From positions 1,984,001 to 2,048,000 of the forward strand of contig CAVWWX010000002.1 of NCBI GenBank assembly GCA_963758845.1: a DNA stretch of 64,000 bases, in the 5' to 3' direction. The notes below the pieces were generated by a model. That model was not told the origin of the DNA. It did no database searches and worked only from the letters and a program-made list of their open reading frames with translations. The first letter of the stretch is position 1, and every line of letters starts with the position of its first letter. Of the stretch, positions 46,488 through 58,566 are shown piece by piece. This DNA comes from JBDTSW01 sp963758845 (GTDB lineage: Bacteria > Actinomycetota > Thermoleophilia > Solirubrobacterales > 70-9). The translations under genes were made by a program, and so were the position numbers.

Positions 46488-47316
46488 TCAGCTGCGGACG
46501 ATAAGCCAGGCCACGATCTCGGCGATGATCGAGTCGCGCTCGGGCTCGTTCAGGATCTCGTGACGCAGGCCGGGATATAGATGGAGCGTCTTGTCGCGCG
46601 AGGATGCCAGCTCGTCGACCAGGCGGCTGCCGCTGGGCGGGGTCAGCCGGTCGTCGGCCCCGTGCAGGATCAGCAGCGGGAGGGTGAGCGACGGGAGTCG
46701 CTTGGGGAAGCTCATCCCCGCCCGCTCGAGCGCGACGATCGAGCTCGGCCGGAAACGAGCCGTGGAAGTTCAGCGGGTCCTCGGCGTACGCGCGGACCAC
46801 CTCGGGGTCGCGGCTGACGGTCTCGGGGTCGACCTTGAAGATGCCCCGGCCCGGGGCTACCCGGGCGACGGCCCGTGCCGCCAGCCGCACCGGCGTCTTC
46901 TGGTCGAGCGCCGCCAGCGTCCCGGACAGGACCAGGCCCGACAGCTCGTCCTGGTGGTCGCAGGCGTAGTCCAGGCCGACCGCCGCCCCCATGCTGTGGG
47001 CCAAGAGGAACGGCTTGCGGACGGGCACGCGCCCGGCGGCGAGGCCCACCATCGTCCGAAGGTCGGCGGCCAGCGGGGCGACGGAGTCGAAGCGCATCCG
47101 CTCGCCGCCGGAAAGCCCATGGCCGCGGTGATCCAGGGCATACACCGAGTAGCCGGCGTCGGTGAGGCGAAGCGCCACGTACTCGTATCGCCCCGAGTGC
47201 TCGCCGCCTCCGTGGGAGATGACGACCGCGGCCCGGGGCGTGCCCGTCGCGGGCCATGCCCGGAAGCGGATCTCGACGCCGCCCTCGCCCTCGAAACTGC
47301 CCCCGGCCTCGCTCAC
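46488..47316 (-). CDS. Alpha/beta hydrolase, monoacylglycerol lipase-like, one frameshift
   Basis: The fold has VVISHGGGEHSGRYEYVAL (oxyanion hole), LDHRGHGLSGG, the nucleophile Ser in LAHSMGAAVG, the acid in LHGADDRLTPP and the His in GLRHEILNE. This is the lysophospholipase/monoacylglycerol lipase branch. The frame breaks near 46745. The GTG start lies 5 nt after the nudix stop. Confidence 0.87.
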
Positions 47317-47321
47317 AGGTC

Positions 47322-47843
47322 CTAACCCTCGCGCATCTGACGGAGGAGCAGCAACCCGATCAACGACTTCGAATCGCCGCAGTCGGCGATCGCGCGATCC
47401 AGATCGCCGAGCGGCCAGCGGACCACCTCGATCCGCTCGCTGGGGTCGGGGTCGACGCCGGCATCGGAGAGGTCGGTGGCGAGGAACAGCGTCACCTCCT
47501 CCTCGGCGAAGCCCGGGCTCGTGTAGAAGCGCTTGAGCTCGGTCCACTCGGAGGCCTCCATCGAGATCTCCTCGGCCAGTTCACGCCGGGCGCACTCCAG
47601 CGGGGTCTCGCCCTCGACGTCCAGCTTGCCCGCGGGCAGCTCGAGGAGGGCCGGCTCGCCGACGGCCTCGCGCGGCTGGCGGACCAGGTAGATGTGCTCG
47701 TCGTCGTGCGCGACGACGGCCACGGCCCCCGGATGCCCCACCACCTGGCGCTCTTCCTCGGCGCCGTCCTCGTAGCGGAAGGTGTCGACCCTGACCGTCG
47801 CGACCGGGCCCTCGTAGACGACCTTCGAGCTGACCCGTTTCAC
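47322..47843 (-). CDS. Nudix hydrolase, ADP-ribose pyrophosphatase-like
   Basis: The Nudix box is intact: GKLDVEGETPLECARRELAEE (Gx5Ex7REUxEE). VVYEGPVATVRVDTF at the start and the RRELAEEISMEASEW helix fit the ADP-ribose pyrophosphatase group. It hydrolyses nucleoside diphosphates linked to another group. The GTG start overlaps the DUF3866 stop (GTGA). The pyrG-nudix-xerD order is conserved in actinobacteria. Confidence 0.92.
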   Translation of the reverse strand: MKRVSSKVVYEGPVATVRVDTFRYEDGAEEERQVVGHPGAVAVVAHDDEHIYLVRQPREAVGEPALLELPAGKLDVEGETPLECARRELAEEISMEASEWTELKRFYTSPGFAEEEVTLFLATDLSDAGVDPDPSERIEVVRWPLGDLDRAIADCGDSKSLIGLLLLRQMREG

Positions 47844-48907
47844 TCGGGCTCCGTGGCCCCTGCCAGCGCGCGCCCGGAGGCCAGCGGGGCGGCGAAGAAG
47901 AGCGGGTCCTCCTCGATCGTCCGGCCCATCGTGCGGGCGGGCAGGCCGCTCGCTCGGTAGCCCGCGAGGTCGATGGGCTGGACGGCGATGTCGTGGCGGC
48001 CGCCGCACACTTGGATCAAGTCGTCGAGCGCCGCCTGCGGCGAACCGCCCTCGAGCTCGTTCTCGAGGACGGGCCAGCCCTCGATGGACGCCTCCGGGAC
48101 GGGGACCCGAACCGGCGAGCGCAGCATCTCCAGGACCGCTTGGGAGTGGTGGCTCAACCCGCGATGGCGCGGGCGTGGGTCCGAGCTCGACAGCCGCGGC
48201 GACAGGAGCGTCGGCCACCCCAGCCCAAGCGAGGCGTTCGCGGCGTCGAACGCCGCCATCCCGCCGTGCCCGTACCGGCTCTCCGAGCCCTGAATCCCCG
48301 GCCCCGGGCCCACGATCGCGACGCTCCAGTCCAGCTCGGACGCGGCCGCGTCGATGGCACCGGCCACCGTGACCGCCTCGTGATCCCCGCCGTGGCAGGG
48401 CCCGGCGGTGATGTGCTCGCCCAGCAGCCCGCGATCGCGCAGCAGCGAGACATCGCGCGACAGCGAACCGGGCAGAGCCCCGCCCGGGCCCTGGATGAAG
48501 CCGACCTGGAGCCCCGGCCAGGCCTGCTCGGCCGCCCAGGCGGCGGGGGCCAGGTGGCCATGGAGCGGGATCACGAGGACGGCCAGCGGCGGCTTGCGCG
48601 TGTAAAGCCAATCCCGGGGCCGATCCACCGGCTGGACCGCGTGCTGAAGCGAGGTGTAGTTCAGCTTCATCACGTGTTCGCCTGCCGGGCTCTCGCCGTC
48701 GAGCCCACGGGTGAGGTTCACGTGCACGACGTCGAAGCCGCCCGACCCGAGACCCAGGTCCACCGCGGCGACGTTGACCACCACGTCGTCGCCCACCTCG
48801 ACCGGGCCGACCAGGGCCGGGTCGGCCAACGCGCGCCGCCGCTCGCCCCCGACCTCCACGGTCAGCGGCTCGGCCTCGACGACCGTGCCCCTACGCAGCT
48901 TCAGCAT
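47840..48907 (-). CDS. DUF3866-family protein
   Basis: The 355-residue protein starts LKLRRGTVVEAEPLTVEVGG and holds LNYTSLQHAVQPVD and GPGIQGSESRYGHGGMAAFDAANA, the DUF3866 hallmarks. The family is found in actinobacteria and some Firmicutes near steA, recN and xerD and has no assigned function. Glycine-rich loops suggest nucleotide or phosphate binding. It overlaps the stop of the M20 peptidase gene. Confidence 0.85.
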   Translation of the reverse strand: MLKLRRGTVVEAEPLTVEVGGERRRALADPALVGPVEVGDDVVVNVAAVDLGLGSGGFDVVHVNLTRGLDGESPAGEHVMKLNYTSLQHAVQPVDRPRDWLYTRKPPLAVLVIPLHGHLAPAAWAAEQAWPGLQVGFIQGPGGALPGSLSRDVSLLRDRGLLGEHITAGPCHGGDHEAVTVAGAIDAAASELDWSVAIVGPGPGIQGSESRYGHGGMAAFDAANASLGLGWPTLLSPRLSSSDPRPRHRGLSHHSQAVLEMLRSPVRVPVPEASIEGWPVLENELEGGSPQAALDDLIQVCGGRHDIAVQPIDLAGYRASGLPARTMGRTIEEDPLFFAAPLASGRALAGATEPE

Positions 48908-50010
48908 CGCCCGACAGCTCAGCGACCGCCTCGCACACAGCGAGCATCTCGACAATGCGCTCGGCGGCGACGCTCTCGTCCGGGGTGTGGTTGGCCTCGG
49001 TGCCGTTTGCCAGCAGCACGCAGTCGAACCCGCGCGGGACCAACGCGTTGGCGTCGCTGCCGCCGCCCGTGGCCGTCTCGACCGGCTCGTGGCCACAGCG
49101 CTCGAGCGCCGCCTTCGCCACCTTGACCGCCGGCGCGCTGGAGGCGAGCCGGTAGCCGCGGAACATCTCGCGCACGTCCACGTCCACGTCGACCCCATGC
49201 TCGGACGCGGCCCAGGTGCACGCGTCGACCATCGCCGCCACGGTGTCGCTGGCCCGGTTGTCGTCGATCGAGCGGGCCTCGCCGTCGACGGTGCAGCGCC
49301 CCGCGACCACGTTCGACGCGGTCCCGCCACTCACGATCCCGACGTTCGCGGTCGTCTCGTCGTCCAGGCGGCCGAGGGTCATCGCGTGGATCGCGGCAGC
49401 GGCCGCCTGGATCGCGCTGCGCCCGTCCTCGGGGCGGATGCCCGAGTGGGCCTCGACCCCCTCGAACTCGGCCAGGAGACGCTTGTAGGTGGGCGCGGCG
49501 GTGATCACCTCGCCGATCGGCGAGGCGTGGTCGAGGACGAAGCCGAAGGGGGAGCGCAGCGCCTCGAGGTCGAGCTCCTTCGCCCCGCGAAGACCGTCCT
49601 CCTCGGCGGTCGTGAACACCAGCTCCAGCCCCGCCGCGGCCGGGTCCTGCGCGTGGCGGGCCGCCAGCTCCATCAGCACTGTCACGGCCGCCTTGTTGTC
49701 GGCGCCCAGGATCGTCTCGCCCGCGGAGCGGAAGACGCCGTTCTCGAAGATCACCTTCACCTCGCCCTGATGCGGAACGGTGTCGAGGTGGGCGCAGAAC
49801 ATCACCCAGCCGTCCCCACGCCCTGGGACCCGGGCGATCAGGTTCCCCGAGCCGGCGCGCGCCGCGGGCGCGGTGTCGTCCTCGGTCACGTCGAGGCCCA
49901 GGTCGCGAAGCTCCGCCCGCAACGTCGTCGGCGATCGCCCGCTCGTCCCCGGTCGGGCTGGCGATCTCGCACAGCCGCACGAAGCGATCGAGCAGACGCT
50001 CGTCGCTCAC
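48891..50010 (-). CDS. M20-family peptidase (PepT-like), one frameshift
   Basis: The co-catalytic zinc site is read in MFCAHLDTVPHQG, GADNKAAVTVLMEL, TTAEEDGLRGAKEL and FVLDHASP; ANHTPDESV contains the last His. The dimerisation lid is between residues about 170 and 290. It cleaves N-terminal residues from short peptides. The frame breaks near 49925 within the N-terminus. It lies directly after the SnoaL-like gene (4-nt overlap). Confidence 0.9.
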
Positions 50011-50410
50011 GAGCCGACGTCCCAGCCCAGCTTCTCCGCCGCTTCGCGCGCCGAGCCCGACCCGATGAAGTTCCGCAGGCGCCAGACCCGGCCGTCCCGC
50101 AGCTCCACGGTCCAGGCGGCCGGTTGGTCGAGGTCCATCCCGCTGCCGCGGCCCCGCGCCTTGATCATGCCGTCGACCAGGATCCGGTCGTCGGACACGC
50201 GCTCGATCTGGCCGCGCTGACCTCCCATTGCTCGAACTGCTGGTCGATCTCGTCCTGCCAGCGCAGGATCTGCGCCTCGCCCTTGAACAGCCCGCCGGTA
50301 AGAGCGGAGTGAACCTGCGCCTCCGGGTCGAAGAGCTCGGGATCCCACTCGCGAACGCCCTCGTTCCAGCGCCGCCACACCTCGCGGACCAGCTCTTCCT
50401 CCGCGGTCAT
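50007..50410 (-). CDS. SnoaL/NTF2-like protein, one frameshift
   Basis: Joined frames give about 134 residues: EEELVREVWRRWNEGVREWDPELFDPEAQVHS, then AWTVELRDGRVWRLRNFIG at the end, the standard arrangement of helix, pocket strand and final strand. The frame breaks near 50217. It is embedded in the pyrG-xerD operon. The function is unknown. Confidence 0.72.
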
Positions 50411-50437
50411 CGCCGAGAGGCTACGCGAGCCGGATCG

Positions 50438-51279
50438 CTACGACGCCGTGACCACCAAGGAGCTGCCGTTGAGCGCTCCTTGGTCCTCGGCAACCTTCTC
50501 GGCCACCCGTGAGGCCACCAGCTCGCGAATGCGCTCCCGCTCTGGCTCGGGCAGGTTCTGCATGGTCTCGATCATGGGCGCGGAGAGCTTCATCGTCTTC
50601 TCCCAGTGAAGGGCCGGGTCCGTGTAGCCCCACTCGACCGAGACCGCCTCGATCTCGGGCTCGCCGAACCCGGCGCCGACGACCAGCTCTTTGATCCGAT
50701 CCGGATCGGCCATCGCGAAGATCCCGGGGGCGCCGGGCTCGGGCGGCTCGACGTGCCCGGCCTCGACCAGCGCGTGGCCCGGGATCGAATGCCCAGAGGT
50801 TGCGATCCGGCGGTCCCCAGACGGCGAACGAAAGGCGACCATCGTCACGAAGCACTCGCCGCGTCTCGGCCAGCGCCGCGGCGGGATCGGCCATCAGCAT
50901 GTAGCCCCACCGGCACAGCACCCCGTCGACCGAGTCGTCGTCGAGATCCATGCGCTCGGCGTCGAGCAGGCGATGCTCGACGTTCTGAGCCCCCGCCTCG
51001 GCGGCGAACGCCCGCGCCGCGTCGACCATCCCCGGTGCGAAGTCGGTCTGGATCAGCCGGCCCTCTGCGCCAACGAGCCCGGCCACCAGAAGGCCGGTGT
51101 CGCCCGTGCCCGCCGCCACCTCGAGCACCGCGTCGCCGGGCTGGGGGCTGAGGCGCTCGACCAGCCGTTCGGAGACCCGGTGCGTTGCCCGCCACAGGAA
51201 CTCGCGCTCGTCGTTCCAGTTGACGGAGGAGCGGTCCCAGCGCTCGCGGGAATCGCGGCGGTACTTGTCGAGGTCCACG

Positions 51280-51305
<26 letters not shown>
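50438..51305 (-). CDS. Class I SAM-dependent methyltransferase, one frameshift
   Basis: SAM binding is read in VLEVAAGTGDTGLLVAGLVG, the acidic loop in LIQTDFAPGMVDAARAFA, then LDAERMDLDDDSVDGVLCRWGYMLM. It looks like a UbiE/COQ5-type enzyme, probably acting on a small molecule or quinone. The frame breaks near 50790. It overlaps the pyrG end by 26 nt, which is longer than usual and may point to a later start. Confidence 0.85.
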
Positions 51306-52958
<1,653 letters not shown>

Positions 52959-52962
<4 letters not shown>

Positions 52963-53815
52963 CGCTTCGTCTGACCCTCACTCACTCTGCCGAGCGAGTC
53001 TAGTTGGCGCAGTGGCGGAACGCGATCGATCGTGGCCGAGATCGACCGAAACTCCCCATAGATCGTGAGCGCCGCGACCAGCCCGAGGGCGATTAGCCGC
53101 GCCTCGTCCCCCAGCGTGACCAGCATCGAGATCCCGGCGAGCGCGCCGACCAGGTTCGCGCCGGTGTCGCCCAGCATCGCCTGCTCGCGCAGCGTGAAGG
53201 CGGCGCCGACGAGCACCGGCCCGATGAAGAGCCCCAGCAGCTCGAGCGGCAGCACCGTCCACGCCCCCAGGCAGACGCCCGGCCAGGAGCAGGAGGAACG
53301 CCTTCTCGACCCGCCCCGGCCGCAGGTCGAGCAGGTTGAAGAGGTTGGTCGTCAACAGAAGCAGCGCGAGGTCGGCCAGGTAGTCGACGTTCTCCCGGCC
53401 CCGGCCCGAGACGGCGTAGGCGGCGAGCGCCAGCGCGCCGACCGCCTTGATCGCCCCGGTCGAGAACCGCCCGCCGGCCACGGCGCGAGCGTGCCCCCTC
53501 CATCCGCGCGGCGTGTCCTTCGCCTCGCCCCGCCCGAGCGCGTCGTCGAGCAGGCCCAGGAACGCGACCCCCAGGACGTAGACGGCCCAGCGGCGAAGAT
53601 CGGGGCTCGAGCAGATCGAGGTCGGCCCGGTCGTCGAGCACGGCGAGCGGCGCCAGCGCGACCAGCGAGCAGGAGACCAGGACGGCGCCCGCCGGGAACG
53701 CGGGATGAGCCCCGCGGTAGTTCTCGCGGACGAGCCCGGTGCGGCGCATGTCGTCGAGCCAGCGGCCGCAGACGAGCGCGGCGATCGCGGCCGAGACGAC
53801 GAGGCCGCTGATCAC
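52959..53815 (-). CDS. MraY/WecA-like membrane glycosyl-1-phosphate transferase, frameshifted
   Basis: Hydrophobic segments alternate through the protein. Family motifs are RENYRGAHPAFPAGAVLV near the N-terminus, the Asp pair expected in LGLLDDALG, TTNLFNLLDLRPGRVEKAF and MLGDTGANLVGALAG. Such enzymes load sugar phosphates onto undecaprenyl phosphate. The GTG start (53813-53815) overlaps the SteB stop as GTGA. Breaks occur near 53620 and 53275. It lacks enough motifs to call MraY itself. Confidence 0.78.
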
Positions 53816-54692
53816 GGCGCGGTCGTCGCACCCGGGCGGCGGAGGACGCTGGGCACAAGCTCGTCGGCCTCCTCGCCGGTGCCGAAGTTGCCCTGTGCAC
53901 CCCGCAGCGCGTAGACGAGGGCCACCCGGCCGGCCACCTCGTCGAGGTTGTCCACCGTGGTCAGCCCAAGCGAGTCGAAGAAGCCGATCGACGACGGGTC
54001 TGCCCCGCTGCGCTCGACGCCCACGACCGGCACCCCTCCTGCCAGCAGCCCGTCGATGAACTCGGTCTCGAGCAGCTCGCTGGCGGCCTCCTCGGGGCCC
54101 TCCAGGTCGGGCCGCTCGCGAGCCACGATCACCCCATCGACCGGATCCGACCGAGCCGCTGAAGGTCGCAAGCAGGGCCTCGCGTGAGCGGTCGTAGATG
54201 GCGTTGCCCTCCACCAGCCCGGCGCCCGCCCGGTTGACGGCCGCGGCCGCCTGATCGCGCTCGCGCTCAGCCCGCGACGCGCTGGGGCCGCCGCCCAGCT
54301 CGGCGAGCGCCGGCCACGTCCGGCGGCTCGCGAACGACCGCGAGCTGGGTCACCTCGGCGCCGGTCGGCGCGAGCGCGGCCAGCACGTTCTCGCGGATCG
54401 CGTCCGGGCGGTCGCCGAACGAGACCAGCGCCAGGCTGCGACCCGGCAGCGTGTCCGCCGCGAGCGCCGGATACACCGTCTCGGCGAAGCGCTGCTGCTC
54501 GGAGAGCTCGTCCTCCAGGGCCGCGATCTGCGCGTTCGCATCGTCCAGGTCGCCCTTCAGGCTCTCCTCGAGGTCCTGCCCGACGTCCTCGAGCACGTCG
54601 GCGCCGAACGCCGCGCCGATCAGGATCCCGACGGCGAGGGCGATGAAGACGGCCGCGAGCGAGGCGACGTGGTAGCGAGCGGAGTAGCCCAT
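53812..54692 (-). CDS. steB: SteB / MctB-like copper transporter-family protein, frameshifted
   Basis: It starts GYSARYHVASLAAVFIALAVGILIGAAFG, a single membrane helix, followed by a coiled coil (DLEESLKGDLDDANAQIAALEDELSEQQ) and an extracellular domain ending with DSLGLTTVDNLDEVAGRVALVYALRG. This is the DUF3186/MctB family, which partners SteA in division control in Corynebacterium-type bacteria. Breaks occur near 54310 and 54155. SteA lies 8 nt upstream. Confidence 0.82.
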
Positions 54693-54700
54693 CGCGAGCC

Positions 54701-55898
54701 CTAGAGGCCGAGCAGCACCTTGATCTTCAGCCAGAGCAGCTCGACCACGTTGGAGAGCGCCGGCAGCGTGAGGACGACGATCACGATCAGGACCAGCGCC
54801 GTCGCGGCGAACAGCGGCGACCTGCCGTCCCGCGATGCCCGGGGTTGTAGAGGCCGCTCACGCCCTTCGCGTCCACGAGGGTCTCCCCCACCCGCAGCCG
54901 GGTCAGGAACGTCGAGGACATCCCGGCGCGGTTCTTGTCGAGGAACTCGACGAGGTTGAAGTGGGCGCCGACCATGACGATCAGCGAGGCGCCCCTCTCG
55001 TGGGCGAGCAGCATCGCCACGTCCTGGCTGGTGGCGGGAGCCGGGCATCACCAGGTGCTCCAGGCTGCAGGTCCAGCAGCCGGTCGCGCCCGGGGGCGCG
55101 CCCGTCGGGGTACGCGTGGACGATCAGCTCGGCGCCGCAGCGAAGCGCCGCGTCGGACGCCGAGTCCATGTCGCCCAGCACACGTCCGGCTTGAAGCCCT
55201 CCTCGCGGATGGCGTCGGCGCCGCCATCGACGCCGACCAGCACCGGGCGCACGTCGTCGATGTAGGCGCGCAGCGCGCGCAGGTCCTTCCGATAGGTGGT
55301 CCCGCGCACGACGATCAGCACGTGGCGGTCGCGGAACTCGGTGCGGGTTGCCGGAAGGTCGAGGTCGCCGACCAAGAGCTCGCCCTCCTCGCGCACGTGC
55401 TCGATCGTGTTCTCGGCGAACTCCGAGAGCGCCTCGTCGATGCGAGCGCGCTGCTCGACCAGCCGCTCCTCGAGCACCCTCGGCGTCAGCTCGCGGCCCG
55501 AGGCGACCACCGCCCCGTCATGTCGGACCTCGCCGTTTCGAAGCTCGACCCGGTCGCCGTCGCGTCAGCTCCTCGAAGAGCGGCGCTGCCGGCGCCTCGA
55601 CCAGGCGCACCCCGGCGCGCGCCAAGAGCAGCGGGCCCGCGTTCGGGTAGCGGTCGGTGGAGAACGGAGCGACGTTCACGACCGCCCGGACGCCGGCGGC
55701 CACGAGGTCCTCGGCCGCGATCCGGTCGAGGTCGGCGTGGTCGATGACCGCGATGTCCCCCGGCCGCAGGCGCTTGACCAGCGCCTTGGTCCGGCGGCCC
55801 AGCCGGACGGGGCCCTCCATGGCGGGCGGGATCCGCGGCTCGGCGGGACGAGCGCGCCCGAACAGCGAGCGACGGCGTGATTTCGCGGGCGTCGACAT
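54701..55898 (-). CDS. steA: Cytokinetic ring protein SteA, frameshifted
   Basis: The N-terminal part has GPVRLGRRTKALVKRLRPGDIAVIDHADLDRIAAEDL, then VVNVAPFSTDRYPNAGPLLL. A thiamine-pyrophosphokinase-like central domain follows (VLVGVDGGADAIREEGFKPD and LIVMVGAHFNLVEFLDKNRAGMSSTFLTRLRVG). A C-terminal membrane helix (LFAATALVLIVIVVLTLP) ends it. SteA with SteB regulates cell-wall splitting. Breaks are near 55568, 55185, 55065, 55045 and 54830. The ATG is preceded by GATAAT. Confidence 0.83.
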
Positions 55899-55908
55899 GA
55901 CCGCTGCG

Positions 55909-55914
55909 ATTATC
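55909..55914 (-). promoter_or_regulatory. Putative -10 element (GATAAT) for steA
   Basis: GATAAT ends 10 nt before the steA ATG, giving a predicted leader of about 4 nt. It lies in the gap of about 60 nt after recN. Confidence 0.45.
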
Positions 55915-55962
55915 CGGGAATGCCGCGCCCGGCCGGGCGGGGCGGGGCGCCGAGCGCTTGCC

Positions 55963-57643
55963 TCAGGCGGCTGCCAGGAGCTCGCGCGCGTGGCCCTCGG
56001 CCGCGGCGTCGCCGCGCTCGGCCCCCAGCATGCGCACGATCTCGGAAAGGAGCTCCTCGCCCTCGACCGCCTCGACGCGGGCCAGCGTGGCCGCTCCGGC
56101 CGCGTCCTTCGCGATCCGGAAGTGGGTGGAGGCGAGCGACGCGACCTGCGGCAGGTGGGTGATGCAGAGCACCTGGCGGCCCTGCGGCCAGGTCGCGCAG
56201 CCGGTCGCCGACGGCGCGGGCCGTGTTGCCGCCGATGCCGGCGTCGATCTCGTCGAAGACCAGGGTCGGGGCGCCGGCGACCGGCCCCAGGCCGCTCAGC
56301 GCCAGCATCACCCGCGAGAGCTCGCCACCCGAGGCGGCGTCGCGAAGCGGCGAGACCGGCATCCCGGGGTTGGTCGCCACGCGCAGCTCGACGATCTCGG
56401 CGCCCGCCGGGCCGAACCCGTCCGGGTGCTCGGTCAGCGAGACCTCCAGCGAGCCCCGTCCATCGCCAGGCCGGCGAGCTCCTCGGCCACCCGGTCGGAG
56501 AGCTCGTCCGCTGCCGCCCGGCGCTCTGTGCCCAGCCGCTCGGCCAGCGCCGCCCGCCGGGCCTCGGCCTCGCCCAGCCGCGCCTCCAGCGAGTCAGCCA
56601 GCTCGCCCGCGTTCTGCAGCCGCTCGATTTCGCTGCGGCAGCCTCGGCGTGCTCGAGGACTGCCTCGATCGAGCCGCCGTGCTTTCGCTGCAGGCGGTCG
56701 AGCGCCGCCAGGCGCTCCTCGACCGCCTCCAGGCGCCCCGGCTCGGCCTCGATGCCGTCGAGGTAGGAGCGCAGCTCGCCCCCGAGGTCGGCCAGCTCGA
56801 CCGCCAGCGCTCCGGCGCGCTGCGGCCAGCTCGTCCAGCCGGGCGTCGACGCCTGCCGGGCCCGCGAGGGCCGTCTCGGCGGCGGCGATCCGAAGGCTCG
56901 CGCCACCGTCCTCGTCGGCGCCCTGCATCGCCTGGAGCGCCCCTCCGGCGGCCAGCCGCAGGCCCTCCGCATGGCGAAGGCGCTCGCGCTCTGCCGCCAG
57001 CTCGGCTGCCTCCGCGACGTCCGGCGCGGCGGCCTCGATCTCGGAGAGCTCGAAGCGCAGCAGGTCGAGGTCGCGTTCGCGGGCGCCCTCGCGATCGCGA
57101 AGGTCGGCGAGCTCGGCCGCGATCGCCTGCGCCTCGGCGTGGGCCGCCCGGTACTCGCGCCGGCGCTGCCAGGTGCTCGGCCCCGGCGAAGCCGTCGAGG
57201 ATCTCGAGCTGGGCCGAGGCAAGGGTGAGCTTGCGGTGCTCGTGCTGGCCGTAGAACGCGAACAGCCGCGACCCCAGGAGCTGCAGGTCGGCGGCCGAGG
57301 CCGAGCGCCCGGCGACGAAGGCGCTGGTGCGCCCGGAGGTCCCGACGCGCCGCCCCAGGGTGATCTCGGATGCGCCGTCCGGCAGCCGCTCCGCGATCTC
57401 CGCCAGGTCGGGATCGTCCAGCAGCCCGTCCGGGATCTCGAAGGCGCCCTCGACCCACGCCTCCTCCGCGCCCGGCCGGACGATCTGCGGCCGCGCCCGC
57501 CCGCCCATCAGCAGGTCCAGCGAGTGGGCCAGCACGGTCTTGCCGGCTCCGGTCTCGCCCGTAATCGCGTTCAGGCCGGCCCCCAGGCGAAGCTCGGCCC
57601 GCTCGATCAGGAGCAGGTTCTCGATACGCAACTCGTGCAGCAC
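55963..57643 (-). CDS. recN: DNA repair protein RecN, frameshifted
   Basis: The SMC-like ATPase begins LHELRIENLLLIERAEL and GLNAITGETGAGKTVLAHSL (Walker A). The C-terminal part has the signature LSGLGPVAGAPTLVFDEIDAGIGGNTARAVG (Walker B) and LCITHLPQVASLA. The coiled-coil middle is badly broken (several shifts between about 56165 and 57180). The length of about 560 residues is normal. RecN acts in double-strand break repair. The start is GTG, 6 nt after TAAAAC, possibly leaderless. Confidence 0.9.
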
Positions 57644-57714
57644 TCCACCGTTTTAGCGGCGGGCGCCGACGGATTCGCCCCGCGGGCGCCGGGGGAATAG
57701 TCAGCCGGCGCGGG

Positions 57715-58566
57715 CTACTTGGCCAGCCGCCCGAAGCGCTCGCGCATCCGGCGGTAGAAGCTCGAGCCCGGGGCCTGCGCCAGGCGGGCCACGGCGTGGC
57801 GGAAGCGGATCTCGACCTCGTCGCCCGATCCCAGCTCGCCCACGCGCTGGCCATCGAGCGCGATCTCGACCGGCTCCCGACCCCGTGCGTTCGAGACGTG
57901 GAGCGTGTCGGCCGGGGCCGCCACAAGCGCCCGCGCCGTGAGCGTGTGCGGCGAGATGAAGCTGACGACGTAGCCCTCGACGCCCCAGGCCAGGATCGGG
58001 CCCGAGTTGGCCAGGTTGTAGCCGGTCGAGCCAGCGGGGGTGGCCGCGACCAGGCCGTCGCAGCGCACGTGCCCCAGCTCCTCGTCCCCCAGGCGGTAGG
58101 AGAGTTCGGCCACGCGCCCGTGGGCGCGCCGGGTGAACGACACGTCGTTCAGGGCAAGCGGGCGCTCGACGTCGAGGCCGATCTCGAGCCCGGGCATCTC
58201 CATCACGTCGAACTGGCGCTCGAAGACGCGCTCGAGCCCGCCTTCCAGGTCGTCGCGCTCGATCGCGGCCAGGAACCCGATCGTCCCGTAGTTGATGCCG
58301 AGCACCGCGACGTCCGTGCCGGACCAGCGGCGAAGGGCCTGCAGGATCGAGCCATCGCCGCCCAGGACCAGGCAAAGATCCGGGTCGGCGTCCAGGCCCT
58401 CGAGTGGCTGGGCGTCGGCGAGCGCCGCGTGCTTGCCGCGCTCCTCCGGGCTCGCGGCGATCTCACACCCGGCGGCAGCGGCCGCCTCCAGGACGACCCG
58501 TACCGCATCGGACGTCTGCTCGGGGTGGGTGTGGGTCACCAGGGCGATCGTGCTCAGGCCGCTCAC
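57715..58566 (-). CDS. nadK: NAD kinase
   Basis: The 283-residue protein has the GGDGS loop (VLGGDGSILQAL), the NDVSF segment and the TGSTGYNLANSGPI nucleotide-binding stretch. It makes NADP from NAD with ATP or polyphosphate. The ATG overlaps the tlyA stop by 4 nt. The frame is intact. tlyA-nadK-recN order is conserved. Confidence 0.96.
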   Translation of the reverse strand: MSGLSTIALVTHTHPEQTSDAVRVVLEAAAAAGCEIAASPEERGKHAALADAQPLEGLDADPDLCLVLGGDGSILQALRRWSGTDVAVLGINYGTIGFLAAIERDDLEGGLERVFERQFDVMEMPGLEIGLDVERPLALNDVSFTRRAHGRVAELSYRLGDEELGHVRCDGLVAATPAGSTGYNLANSGPILAWGVEGYVVSFISPHTLTARALVAAPADTLHVSNARGREPVEIALDGQRVGELGSGDEVEIRFRHAVARLAQAPGSSFYRRMRERFGRLAK